A DNA stretch of 64,000 bases, taken from the NCBI GenBank assembly GCA_017302255.1, contig JAFLDV010000009.1, forward strand, positions 52,417 to 116,416, read 5' to 3'. A model generated the notes under the pieces. The model worked only from the letters and a program-made list of their open reading frames with translations, had not been told where the DNA came from and did no database searches. Below, piece by piece: positions 35,353 through 43,155 of the stretch. This DNA comes from Gammaproteobacteria bacterium. Its GTDB lineage: Bacteria; Pseudomonadota; Gammaproteobacteria; Enterobacterales; Alteromonadaceae. Numbering within the stretch: the first letter of the stretch is position 1; every line of letters starts with the position of its first letter. Both the position numbers and the translations under genes were made by a program.

Positions 35353-36831
35353 TTAACGAGTGTGAGTCTTCACAGTCAGCACATAAACTGCTGCAATTAC
35401 TAGGCTAACCGCGCCCATTAATAACGCATAAATCGCTGCAGAGTCGAACACATGGGTCAGCAGTGAACCGAGAATTGTTGCTGCAAGCAATTGTGGCAGA
35501 ACAATAAAAAAGTTAAACATGCCCATATACACACCCATTTTGTGCGAAGGCAGCGAATCTGCAAGCATCGCATAAGGCAGTGACAAAATAGATGCCCAAG
35601 CGATACCTACGCCAACCATCGATACCCACAGCAGAGTCGGATCTTTAATAAACATAAATGAGGCTAAGCCGGCCGCGCCGCAAAGCAGATTAAAGCAGTG
35701 GGTAATTTGCAATGAAGTTTTACGCACCAACCATGGGATAAAAATCGCCGCAATTGCCGCGAAGCCATTGTAGAACGCGAACAACATACCAACCCAGTCA
35801 GCACCGTCGTTGTATGCTGTTGAAGTTGGATCTGACGAGCCGTAGTGCACAGTGGTCACTGCGGCAGTGGTGTAAATCCACATGGCAAACAGCGCAAACC
35901 AAGAGAAGAACTGCACAACAGCAAGGTGGCGCATGGTTGTTGGCATGGTGAATAAATCATCGACGATTTGCACCAGCATGCCATTGCGACCGGATTTTTT
36001 ATCAAATGATACCCACCATTGGAATAAACCGAAGACGGCAATACCACCACCGAGAATATACAGCTGTTTGTCTAGTTGTAAGCTGGCGACTAAGGCGGTG
36101 GCGATTACGCCGAGCGCGACAAACAAGGTGCCGCTGCGCCAGTACATGCGATCGTTGCTACTAAATTCTTCAACATGTTCTTCACCAAATGCAGCCAGTT
36201 GCTCCGGGCTATATTCAGTTGAACGCATGACAGTCCAAAGCACTGCGGCAAATAATACAACGCCACCAGCGTAAAACGAGTATTTGACTGATGGTGGGAT
36301 TTCACCGGGAGCAGCGGTGTTTTCCACACCAAACCAATTGCTCAGCATATATGGCAGCGCTGAAGCGACTACAGCACCAACACCGATGAAGAAACTCTGC
36401 ATCGAAAAGCCAAGCGGACGTTGTTGTTCATTTAGGTTGTCACCAACAAAAGCGCGGAATGGCTCCATGGTGATGTTAATGGACGCATCAAGGATCCATA
36501 ACATGCCGGCGGCTACCCACAACGATGGCGAGTTAGGCATAAAAAATAAGGCGAGGGTTGTCAGCACAGCACCATAAAAGAAATACGGACGGCGGCGACC
36601 TAATTTATTCCAAGTGCGGTCGGAGAAATAGCCGACAACAGGTTGTACTAACAGACCTGTTAAAGGTCCGGCAATCCAGAGGATAGGTATTTCATCAATA
36701 CTTGCGCCTAAGGTTTGAAAAATCCGGCTAACGTTGCCATTTTGCAGTGCAAAGCCAAATTGGATCCCCAAAAAGCCAAAACACATATTCCAAATTTGCC
36801 AAAAACTAATCGTTGGTTTGGCTTGATGCAT
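35353..36831 (-). CDS. SLC45/GPH-like MFS sugar transporter, probable maltose/maltodextrin permease
   Basis: The 492 residues contain about twelve membrane segments. The N-terminus (SFWQIWNMCFGFLGIQFGFALQNGNVSRIFQTLGA) and the loop YFSDRTWNKLGRRRPYFFYGA (the RxGRRRP motif) are typical of SLC45-type disaccharide importers found in sus/mal loci of Alteromonadales, Xanthomonadales and Caulobacterales. It would import maltose or short dextrins across the inner membrane by proton symport. It is first in an operon with the GH15 glucoamylase. Control by a LacI-type regulator is suggested by the palindrome at 37065-37078 upstream. Confidence 0.92.
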   Translation of the reverse strand: MHQAKPTISFWQIWNMCFGFLGIQFGFALQNGNVSRIFQTLGASIDEIPILWIAGPLTGLLVQPVVGYFSDRTWNKLGRRRPYFFYGAVLTTLALFFMPNSPSLWVAAGMLWILDASINITMEPFRAFVGDNLNEQQRPLGFSMQSFFIGVGAVVASALPYMLSNWFGVENTAAPGEIPPSVKYSFYAGGVVLFAAVLWTVMRSTEYSPEQLAAFGEEHVEEFSSNDRMYWRSGTLFVALGVIATALVASLQLDKQLYILGGGIAVFGLFQWWVSFDKKSGRNGMLVQIVDDLFTMPTTMRHLAVVQFFSWFALFAMWIYTTAAVTTVHYGSSDPTSTAYNDGADWVGMLFAFYNGFAAIAAIFIPWLVRKTSLQITHCFNLLCGAAGLASFMFIKDPTLLWVSMVGVGIAWASILSLPYAMLADSLPSHKMGVYMGMFNFFIVLPQLLAATILGSLLTHVFDSAAIYALLMGAVSLVIAAVYVLTVKTHTR

Positions 36832-36936
36832 GGTGATTCCCCGTTGTTATTTTTGTGTTTAGAGCATAGCAGAAGCTTGAGCGACAGCCTTATTGCAATT
36901 TGCAACAAGCCTTGAGTTAGCGGTTAACTTCACAGA

Positions 36937-36965
36937 CAGAAAAAAGGGGGAGAAGATTCTCCCCC
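36937..36965 (-). terminator. Minus-strand terminator in the leader region of the MFS gene
   Basis: GGGGGAGAA / TTCTCCCCC is almost fully palindromic and on the minus strand is followed by TTTTTTCTGTC. It could end transcripts of the upstream histidine kinase. It also lies downstream of the predicted MFS promoter, so it could act as an attenuator in the leader of about 195 nt. Confidence 0.75.
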
Positions 36966-37033
36966 AAACTTGTCAATCCAGGAACAGTTCTGCTATCACA
37001 TGCCGCACGCTAAAATAGTGATGCCGAATATCC

Positions 37034-37062
37034 TTGATAACTTGAATTGCCTGCAACAACAA
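37034..37062 (-). promoter_or_regulatory. Predicted sigma-70 promoter of the MFS-glucoamylase operon
   Basis: On the minus strand, TTGTTG (37062-37057) and TATCAA (37039-37034) are separated by 17 bases. The distance from the operator-like palindrome is identical to that at the receptor locus (13322-13367), which is the main support. Confidence 0.5.
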
Positions 37063-37064
37063 GA

Positions 37065-37078
37065 TGAATACGTATTCA
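37065..37078. promoter_or_regulatory. Operator-like palindrome upstream of the MFS-glucoamylase operon
   Basis: TGAATACGTATTCA is a perfect 14-bp palindrome, identical to the core of the site at 13323-13336. The gene to its right ends at 37201 on the same strand, so only the MFS gene can be its downstream target. Confidence 0.75.
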
Positions 37079-37200
37079 AAATGGGCGTTTTGCGCCAGCA
37101 AGGTGCATTGTGAGGTTGAGCTGATCGGCGCTGGTGCAATTGCGCAGAGTGCGGCGAACAACAAGCTTCAGCGCGCACCAAAAAAGTTCAGAGCAGACGA

Positions 37201-38115
37201 TTAAAGCGCTAAAGGCGGAACTGGCAGTTCGAGGGCGAATTTGCTGCCCAAACCGGCTTCTGTCTTTACACGGATGCCGCCGCCATGTTGGGTCATAATC
37301 ATCCGAGCGACAGCTAACCCCATGCCCCGACCTTGGCCTACTGGTCTAGTAGTAAAAAACGGGTCGAAAATCCGGTTAAGTAAATCTGCAGCTATGCCTG
37401 GACCATCGTCACGGATTTCTAGCACAATATGAGTATCGAATTTCACTTGCAGATCTAACCACACCTGACCGCTTGGGCCCGCGGCTTGGCAGGCATTGTT
37501 CAGCACTTGCATGATTGCTAGGGTTATTTTATCGCTATCCCCGGCAAAACGCGGCACCTGTTGCAAATGTTGATGTAAAGCCGGTAATGCCGCACCTTCA
37601 AGCTCAAGTGCCCAAATACTCTGTTCCACACAATCTTTAAGATCAACAATTCCGGTTAAATCAGCAGTATCTTCAGCGAACATCCGCAAATCTTGAACTA
37701 TTGAGCTGATGTGATTAATGCCGAGCAGCGATTCGTCGATTAAGTCAGTTCCGTCTTCTAGCAGGTAATCGAGGTTAAGTTCCTTACGGATTTCGGCAAG
37801 TTGCGAAGGTTGATCGCTAGTGCGCTCGACAAATTCTCGGATGGTTTGCCAGTGTTTAAGCATTAACTGCAGGTTGCAACGCATAAAGCCTGAAGGCGTA
37901 TTGAGCTCATGGGCAAGCCCAGCAGCCAGAGTGCTGATACTTGCCAGTTTCTCTTGCGCAAGCAGTTGTGCACCTTGTTGTTGTGCTATGACGTCACTGC
38001 GAAATAACGCTTGTTCCTGAGTGACAATACGCTGCTCAAGTTCTGCGCGAGTTTTCCGTTCAGCCAATAACAACCGCATCAGCTTTTGTTCATTGGGGGT
38101 GGGTTGCTCTGCCAT
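37201..38115 (-). CDS. Soluble sensor histidine kinase
   Basis: From the ATG at 38115 (AGGTG upstream) the kinase has 304 residues. The longest frame begins at 38172 but adds only a short hydrophobic stretch without a ribosome binding site. It starts with a coiled coil (EQKLMRLLLAERKTRAELEQRIVTQEQ) and lacks a membrane helix or PAS-type sensor. The His box is in LAAGLAHELNTPSGFMRCNL, with ATP-binding boxes VLNNACQAAG, EIRDDGPGIAADL, FDPFFTTRPVGQGRGMGLAVARMIM. The coiled-coil plus HELNTP style is like kinases that act with separate input proteins. An HDOD gene lies upstream on the same strand and could be in the same pathway. Confidence 0.9.
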   Translation of the reverse strand: MAEQPTPNEQKLMRLLLAERKTRAELEQRIVTQEQALFRSDVIAQQQGAQLLAQEKLASISTLAAGLAHELNTPSGFMRCNLQLMLKHWQTIREFVERTSDQPSQLAEIRKELNLDYLLEDGTDLIDESLLGINHISSIVQDLRMFAEDTADLTGIVDLKDCVEQSIWALELEGAALPALHQHLQQVPRFAGDSDKITLAIMQVLNNACQAAGPSGQVWLDLQVKFDTHIVLEIRDDGPGIAADLLNRIFDPFFTTRPVGQGRGMGLAVARMIMTQHGGGIRVKTEAGLGSKFALELPVPPLAL

Positions 38116-38218
38116 AAACACACCTAGAAGCACTAATGGGATCAGCCTAGAAGAGAAAGGCTGATTTGTCATGGGCAGGTCGAAATTTTGCGAGGTTGCG
38201 TCGGATATTTATTAAGTT

Positions 38219-38245
38219 GCCCACTTCGGAGTCCCCAAAGTGGGC
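38219..38245 (-). terminator. Hairpin after the HDOD gene
   Basis: GCCCACTT / AAGTGGGC is an 8-bp stem just after the HDOD stop. On the minus strand it is followed by AACTTAATAA, so a terminator function is possible but the T run is weak. Confidence 0.45.
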
Positions 38246-38252
38246 GCGAAAG

Positions 38253-39125
38253 TTAACGGTGGAAATGGTTTTCGACGCCGTTTTCCAATAAAAAATCACC
38301 GACATCGAGTAGGTGCATTTCATCAAGTTCCAAAACGTCCAAGATGGCAGTGCCGTATTGTTGCCATTCCGATTCGTTGGCTGTTTCAAACAATGCGGCT
38401 TCTTCACCAGTCATGTGCTCTGCCAGCTTTAAAATGGCAAAGAGGCGTTTTTCGTAGAGATCTGTAGAGCCGAGCAGTTGCTCTGGATGATGGTGATATG
38501 CGATCACGTTGGCAATTTCTTGCGCGAGCCCCCATGACTGCGCAATCATAAAACCAAGCGTTTCATGAGTCACATGAAAATAAACTTGTTCGATTTCGGC
38601 AATAGTCATTTGCTTGTTCAAGCCAACTTTCATCACTTTGGCATAGTCGGGGAATTGTGCATGAATAAGAGCGCTACCAGCATTATGAAAGAGTCCGAGT
38701 GAATAGCTATCATCAGCACAGTCGGAGCCGAGGCGTAGGTGCTGGGCAATCAACATTGCTGCGCTGCCGACGTCCATGGCACTGTTCCACTGGCGCAAGG
38801 TAAAGGGATCAGTCTGGCCGTTGCTTAGGGTAAAGCGCAGTACCACGCTGCTGACGAGTTTAACGACACGATTCAAACCGAGGAATTTACAAGCATGTTC
38901 AATGGAGCTGATTTTCCGGCGCAGGCCAAAATATGCTGAGTTAACTACTTTTAAAGTGAAACCGGCGATGCCGATGTCCATGTTAATTAAACTAGCGATG
39001 GTATTGATATTGGGGTCTTCGAGTTCAATTTCCTGCTTGATCCGCAATAAGACTTCCGGTTGCGGTGGGATAGTAAAGCCAGTTAACGCTTGCTCGACCA
39101 TCGACATATCAATAGGTTTTACCAT
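38253..39125 (-). CDS. HDOD domain signalling protein
   Basis: The 290-residue protein matches the HDOD family: FTIPPQPEVLLRIKQEIELEDPNINTIASLI at the start, DIGIAGFTLKVVNSAYFGLRRKISSIEHACKFLGLN (the conserved core), and later HVTHETLGFMIAQSWGLAQEIANVIAYHHHPEQ. The catalytic HD residues of true phosphohydrolases are not clearly present, as is usual for HDOD. The domain takes part in signalling by cyclic-nucleotide or kinase-linked pathways. The ATG at 39125 is chosen because GGAG lies 8 bases before it; a GTG at 39134 is the only longer option. It precedes the soluble kinase gene on the same strand by about 140 bases. Confidence 0.9.
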   Translation of the reverse strand: MVKPIDMSMVEQALTGFTIPPQPEVLLRIKQEIELEDPNINTIASLINMDIGIAGFTLKVVNSAYFGLRRKISSIEHACKFLGLNRVVKLVSSVVLRFTLSNGQTDPFTLRQWNSAMDVGSAAMLIAQHLRLGSDCADDSYSLGLFHNAGSALIHAQFPDYAKVMKVGLNKQMTIAEIEQVYFHVTHETLGFMIAQSWGLAQEIANVIAYHHHPEQLLGSTDLYEKRLFAILKLAEHMTGEEAALFETANESEWQQYGTAILDVLELDEMHLLDVGDFLLENGVENHFHR

Positions 39126-39205
39126 CTGTACCACTCCAGTTATCAGCAGAAATTCAAGTATATCCGCTTATTGCCTGAACAGAAGTGGTGGCAGTGGCAA
39201 AATCG

Positions 39206-39235
39206 GCAGGATCGCAAAAAAATTTGCGACCCTGC
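39206..39235 (-). terminator. Hairpin after the TPR gene
   Basis: GCAGGATCGCAAA and TTTGCGACCCTGC pair with one mismatch around a short A-rich loop. On the minus strand it is followed by GATTTTGCC, a plausible terminator of the TPR gene. Confidence 0.55.
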
Positions 39236-39243
39236 ACAGATTA

Positions 39244-40257
39244 TTAAGAAGTTTTAACTTTTTTTAGTTGTTTTTCAAAGGCTTTTAACTCATCGACGAA
39301 CTTCTCTTGCTCATTTTTTTCTGAGCGGAGTTGTTGAACTAAAGCATTCGCCTTGTCGAAATCTTTTCGAGCGAAGTGAATTTGCGCTAAGCGCAGTTTT
39401 GCCCAGTGTAACTGGCGGTCATCGCTATCTTGATAAAAGCTAATGTACTGTTCCAAAGCCTCGATGCCTTTGTTGGCATCTTGTTGTTTCGCTGCCGCTA
39501 AGCGACCGATTTGATACAAACTGGCATAACGATCATTAGGTTTTTCTGCAAGCGTTGCGGCCTGTTGATACAGTTCAAACGCCATTTTATCTTGGTCTTG
39601 GCTAGCGAGGATCGCAGCTTTGAGTTCAAGTAAATCGACATTTTGTGGCGCTGCGGCCAATTGCTGCTCAATCATCGCCTTGGCACTGTCGACGTTATCA
39701 TCATCTTTTAACAATAAGGTCGCTTTGGCGACAGTACCTTGTACTGGGTCCTTGGCAAACATGGCATCGGCAAGTCGCTGCGCTTCTTTCTCATCTCCAC
39801 CAGCAATGCTCGGTGCGCCAGAGTAAAAACCAATCAAGGCGTGTTGAATTTCTAAATCTGCTGGGTCTAAGGCGACTGCTTGTTTTATCAGAGCTAAACC
39901 ATCCTTAGCGTGACCAGCGGCAGAGAAGATACTGGCTTCTTGAGCCAGATTAAATTTGTTCAATGCGGCAATATAATGCAATTGCGCATGGGTAGGATTG
40001 TCTTTCAGTAACTGCACCATCCATGTATCTAATGCTTCGGTGTCCTTCAACAAATACATGGCTTTGGCTTTTAACAAGGCCAATTCAGGCTGTTGTTGGT
40101 GGTTTGGGATCTGCTCAATTTGTGCGGACAAGACGCGATATTTGCGATGGTCGAGTAAGTCTTTTAACGCGGCCATTTCAGTGTCGGATTGAGCGAAATT
40201 ACTAAAACTCGCAGCGCTTAATAAACCGAGGGTTAAATAAAAACCTATCTTCTTCAT
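39244..40257 (-). CDS. Secreted tetratricopeptide-repeat protein
   Basis: The protein has about 337 residues with a signal peptide (MKKIGFYLTLGLLSAASFSNFAQS). It is followed by helical TPR-like repeats: ALLKAKAMYLLKDTEALDTWMVQLLKDNPTHAQLHYIAAL, then GLALIKQAVALDPADLEIQHALIGFY with GAPSIAGGDEKEAQRLADAMFAKDP. The latter is the segment seen in periplasmic proteins that measure repeated units and act as scaffolds. A charged C-terminal helix is rich in Lys and Glu. Four ATG codons in a row follow AAGGA. The last one (40257) gives a normal spacing, although 40260 is equally possible. The specific role is unknown. Confidence 0.8.
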   Translation of the reverse strand: MKKIGFYLTLGLLSAASFSNFAQSDTEMAALKDLLDHRKYRVLSAQIEQIPNHQQQPELALLKAKAMYLLKDTEALDTWMVQLLKDNPTHAQLHYIAALNKFNLAQEASIFSAAGHAKDGLALIKQAVALDPADLEIQHALIGFYSGAPSIAGGDEKEAQRLADAMFAKDPVQGTVAKATLLLKDDDNVDSAKAMIEQQLAAAPQNVDLLELKAAILASQDQDKMAFELYQQAATLAEKPNDRYASLYQIGRLAAAKQQDANKGIEALEQYISFYQDSDDRQLHWAKLRLAQIHFARKDFDKANALVQQLRSEKNEQEKFVDELKAFEKQLKKVKTS

Positions 40258-40338
40258 CATCATCATTCCTTGTAAATAATTTGTACCAGTATGCAGAGGC
40301 TGCTCTTGCATCGTAAAGCGCTAAACCGTTGCAAGATG

Positions 40339-40482
40339 TTACCGCGCATTGTTCTGGCGTTTACATCGTTCAGAGCAATATTTGACCTGTAGCCAATCGC
40401 GTTGCCATTTTTTCCGCCAAGCGAAAGGCCGCTGGCAGCATTGGCAAATTTTGGTTGGTAGATGCAATTTGTGGTGTGCCAC
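40339..40482 (-). CDS. DUF2256 small zinc-finger-like protein
   Basis: The 47-residue protein [20 protein letters not shown], followed by [23 protein letters not shown], has the full DUF2256 signature: LPxKxCxxCxRPFxWRKKW and KYCSxRC, with four cysteines set to bind a metal. The longest frame starts at an ATG at 40521. However, AGGAGA at 40490-40495 lies 7 bases before a GTG at 40480-40482, which gives a start just before the conserved region and is preferred. The function is unknown. In many genomes DUF2256 lies beside photolyase or cryptochrome genes, but no such gene is in this window. Confidence 0.85.
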   Translation of the reverse strand: MAHHKLHLPTKICQCCQRPFAWRKKWQRDWLQVKYCSERCKRQNNAR

Positions 40483-40772
40483 CTGAATTTCTCCTGAATT
40501 GCTGTGCTGCCAGATCAACACAACGTTTTGTACAAATCTTTATCAGTTACGTATTGACGGCAAAAACGATCTTGATCCCGACGATAGTTTCAGCAAAGAG
40601 ACGCAGGCGGTGAGTTGCTTTTAGGTAGATTTTATTAAAAAAGTCAAAAACAAACTCTCTCTATTCATTTGAAAATTAAATTATTAAATAAATGCTTAGT
40701 TGGCATTAATTCTTGATAAATGGTTGCGTAGTCAAGTATATTGCAAGTTGTTATCTTGCGAGAGCTTTACTG

Positions 40773-41195
40773 ATGTCCGAATTAAATTCGTCTGTTGCGC
40801 TGCTAATCCAAAGCGCATCACTCTGGTCACAGCTGATTAAGCGGGCTGATAGTCAGCTCAGTGTGCATGGAATTAGTTTCACTGAATTTTCTATCTTGCA
40901 TTGCCTTGCACAGGCACCTCTGCAGCAACTCAGCCGCATTGAGCTGGCAAATACTGTGGGTTTAAGTGCTTCAGGGGTCACACGGTTGTTATTGCCGCTT
41001 GAGAAAATTCATTTGGTAGAAAAAGCGCAAATTGCACGTGATGCGAGAGTCAGTTTGGTCAAACTAACTAGTACTGGTATGCAAATTTATCAGGATGCAC
41101 TGCCCACTCTGAGTTATTGTGCCGAGCAATTTACTTCGCCACTGACTTCACGACAGCAAGAACAATTGAGTGATTTATTAGGACGTTTGTCGTAG
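40773..41195 (+). CDS. MarR family transcriptional regulator
   Basis: This regulator is 140 residues from the ATG at 40773. It shows the MarR winged helix: FTEFSILHCLAQAPLQQLSRIELANTVGLSASGVTRLLLPLEKIHLVEKAQIARDARVSLVKLTSTG, including the wing with DARVSLVKLT. N- and C-terminal helices would dimerise. A longer frame from 40713 has no ribosome binding site. It lies 9 bases before a MATE efflux gene on the same strand, the usual arrangement of a drug-responsive repressor with its transporter. It probably represses this operon from sites in the AT-rich 40610-40740 stretch (inference). Confidence 0.9.
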   Translation: MSELNSSVALLIQSASLWSQLIKRADSQLSVHGISFTEFSILHCLAQAPLQQLSRIELANTVGLSASGVTRLLLPLEKIHLVEKAQIARDARVSLVKLTSTGMQIYQDALPTLSYCAEQFTSPLTSRQQEQLSDLLGRLS

Positions 41196-41204
41196 GGGAA
41201 TTTC

Positions 41205-42551
41205 ATGACTGATTTGACACAGGGATCGTTGCAGCGACATTTATGGGTCATGGCGGTGCCGATGATGATCGGCATGTTTGTGCAGTCGTTGTACTTTTTT
41301 GTCGATTTGTATTTTGTTTCCAGCTTGGGTGCGGAAGCTGTCGCGGCAGTGAGTGCTGGCGGGAATTTAATGTTGTTAATCATGGCACTAACGCAGATGC
41401 TTAATGTTGGTTGTGTCGCGTTAATCGCCCGCTACACTGGCGCTCGGCAGAATGATGAGGCTAATGTGGTGTTTCAGCAGTCAATGCTGATGGGCGGTGC
41501 TCTGGCATTGTTGACCTTATTGTTAGGCTTTGCTGGCAGTCATTTTTACATTCAGTTGCTAAGTAGCGATCTTCAAGTGCAACAACAAGCCAGTGCCTTC
41601 TTAACCGCCTATTTGCCTGGTTTAGCTTTAATGTTTCTATCGACCGCAATTGCTGCCGCGCTTCGAGCTGTTGGCGTGGTAAAGCCGGCAATGCAGGTAC
41701 AGTTGGTCACGGTTTTACTCAATATTCTGCTAGCGCCAGTGCTTATTGCTGGCTGGGGCACTGGGTATGCTTTGGGGGTTATGGGCGCCGGTTTGGCCAG
41801 CACTATCTCGGTGTTGGTCGGGGTTTTATTGTTATGGCGTTATTTTTTGCGCAGCGACCATTCGGTATTGCAGACGCCGAAAAGTTGGCACTTTAATGCG
41901 AAGGTCTGGCGGCAAATTGCCGCTATTGGTATTCCGGCCGGTGGTGAATTCGCGTTGATGTTTCTGTTCACCGCCTTTGTTTATTGGGTGATCCAAGATT
42001 TTGGTACTGCGACGCAAGCGGCTTTTGGGATTGGCAATCGTATTTTGCAAGCGATAACCATGCCGGCACTCGCGCTATCTTTTGCGTTGCCCGCTATTGT
42101 CGGACAGAACTTCGGCGCCGGACAAGCGCAGCGAGTGCGCCAATGTTTTCGTTATGGCGTGCAGCAGATGGCTTTGGTCATGTTGGTGTTATTTCTCTTG
42201 TGCCAAGTACTCGCTCACCCACTGGTTGCGCTGTTTAGTACCGATCCGTTGGTACTTAAAGAAGGCGAATTGTTCCTTCGAATTATTAGCTTGAACTGCT
42301 TATCAGTGGTCTTGGTGCTAAGTTGTTCAGGCATGTTCCAAGGGCTTGGTAACACTTGGCCTTCGCTGCTGAGTTCAACTTTTCGAATTGTGGCCTTTAT
42401 CACTCCGGTGATGTGGCTATCAACGCAGGACGGCTTCTCGCCCGCGACAGTTTGGTATTGTTCAGCCACCAGTGTGCTGCTGCAAGGGCTACTTAGTTTT
42501 TGGCTGTTACGAGGGCAATTGCAGCGCAGCCTGCAGGGTCTTCAACACTAG
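41205..42551 (+). CDS. MATE family efflux transporter
   Basis: The 448 residues form about twelve membrane helices with MATE-family features: LWVMAVPMMIGMFVQSLYFFVDLYFVSSLGAEAVAAVSAGGNL at the N-terminus and the matching second-half start ROW-like AAIGIPAGGEFALMFLFTAFVYWVI, then AAFGIGNRILQAITMPALALSFALPAIVGQNFGAGQ, the conserved VGQNxGAG segment. Cation-coupled export of drugs or metabolites from the cytoplasm is the known role. The substrate is not predictable. It forms a two-gene unit with the MarR gene upstream. A hairpin with a T run lies downstream. Confidence 0.95.
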   Translation: MTDLTQGSLQRHLWVMAVPMMIGMFVQSLYFFVDLYFVSSLGAEAVAAVSAGGNLMLLIMALTQMLNVGCVALIARYTGARQNDEANVVFQQSMLMGGALALLTLLLGFAGSHFYIQLLSSDLQVQQQASAFLTAYLPGLALMFLSTAIAAALRAVGVVKPAMQVQLVTVLLNILLAPVLIAGWGTGYALGVMGAGLASTISVLVGVLLLWRYFLRSDHSVLQTPKSWHFNAKVWRQIAAIGIPAGGEFALMFLFTAFVYWVIQDFGTATQAAFGIGNRILQAITMPALALSFALPAIVGQNFGAGQAQRVRQCFRYGVQQMALVMLVLFLLCQVLAHPLVALFSTDPLVLKEGELFLRIISLNCLSVVLVLSCSGMFQGLGNTWPSLLSSTFRIVAFITPVMWLSTQDGFSPATVWYCSATSVLLQGLLSFWLLRGQLQRSLQGLQH

Positions 42552-42577
42552 AGTTGTAGAGAATTGTTTCGAACTTT

Positions 42578-42620
42578 GCAGTGTTTAAAGCTTATGTCGC
42601 GATAAGCCACTGCTTTTGTT
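42578..42620 (+). terminator. Probable terminator of the MATE gene
   Basis: A two-part stem, GCAGTG/CACTGC outside and GCTTAT/ATAAGC inside, has a 6-base bulge and is followed by TTTTGTT. It is less regular than the other terminators here. Confidence 0.5.
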
Positions 42621-42621
42621 C

Positions 42622-43086
42622 CTACGAATCGAGATAAGGCCGACCAGCCATCATGGTTTGTGCGAGTTGCAATTCGGCATCGCTGTTTTCCAATTGCAAA
42701 TCGGCAAAATGGACATCGAATTGAATTAAATCATCTTCCGGCATACTCAACGCAATCAAACGATCTGGTACATGACCGACTTGGCGATAGGCGTTGATCG
42801 CAACTTGTGCGGCTTGTTCCATCAACATGAAGAAATTGCCCAAGGCAAAACTTTGGAAAATATCATGATCAAGAGCAGACCAACCCAACAAGTCACCACT
42901 GATGCTACCATCGGCATGGTCAGTAAATAACAGTGAAACCGCTGGGAAGGCTGGGTTTTCGCCGGAGCGATATTCCGCCACATCATCTTCGTTAAACAGC
43001 AGTACATAACCAAATGCCGGGCAGCCTTCTGCGTCCATATCGTCAAAGGCAGCATCGTAAATTAGAAATAGGCGTTGGTCAGACAT
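42622..43086 (-). CDS. Hypothetical acidic protein
   Basis: The 154-residue protein is soluble and strongly acidic (MSDQRLFLIYDAAFDDMDAEG, NEDDVAEYRSGENPAFP, SMPEDDLIQFDVHFADLQLENSDAEL). It has regular alternation of strands and helices and no cysteine-rich or membrane segment. I recognise no family; the closing YLDS is the C-terminus. The ATG is well placed on its own transcription unit between the convergent MATE gene and the M48 gene on the same strand. It may be a cytoplasmic accessory, but the sequence shows no motif that would define it. Confidence 0.65.
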   Translation of the reverse strand: MSDQRLFLIYDAAFDDMDAEGCPAFGYVLLFNEDDVAEYRSGENPAFPAVSLLFTDHADGSISGDLLGWSALDHDIFQSFALGNFFMLMEQAAQVAINAYRQVGHVPDRLIALSMPEDDLIQFDVHFADLQLENSDAELQLAQTMMAGRPYLDS

Positions 43087-43155
43087 AAGTACTCTCGAAG
43101 CAGTAGGGCCGCATATTCTACCTAAGCTGCGGCCTTAGCTAAAGCACAAATTTCG

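Noticed and set aside
43087..43155. Possible terminator between the M48 gene and the acidic hypothetical protein
   Set aside because: GCCGCATATTCTACCTAAGCTGCGGC forms a weak stem with a large loop and no T run, so I do not list it.
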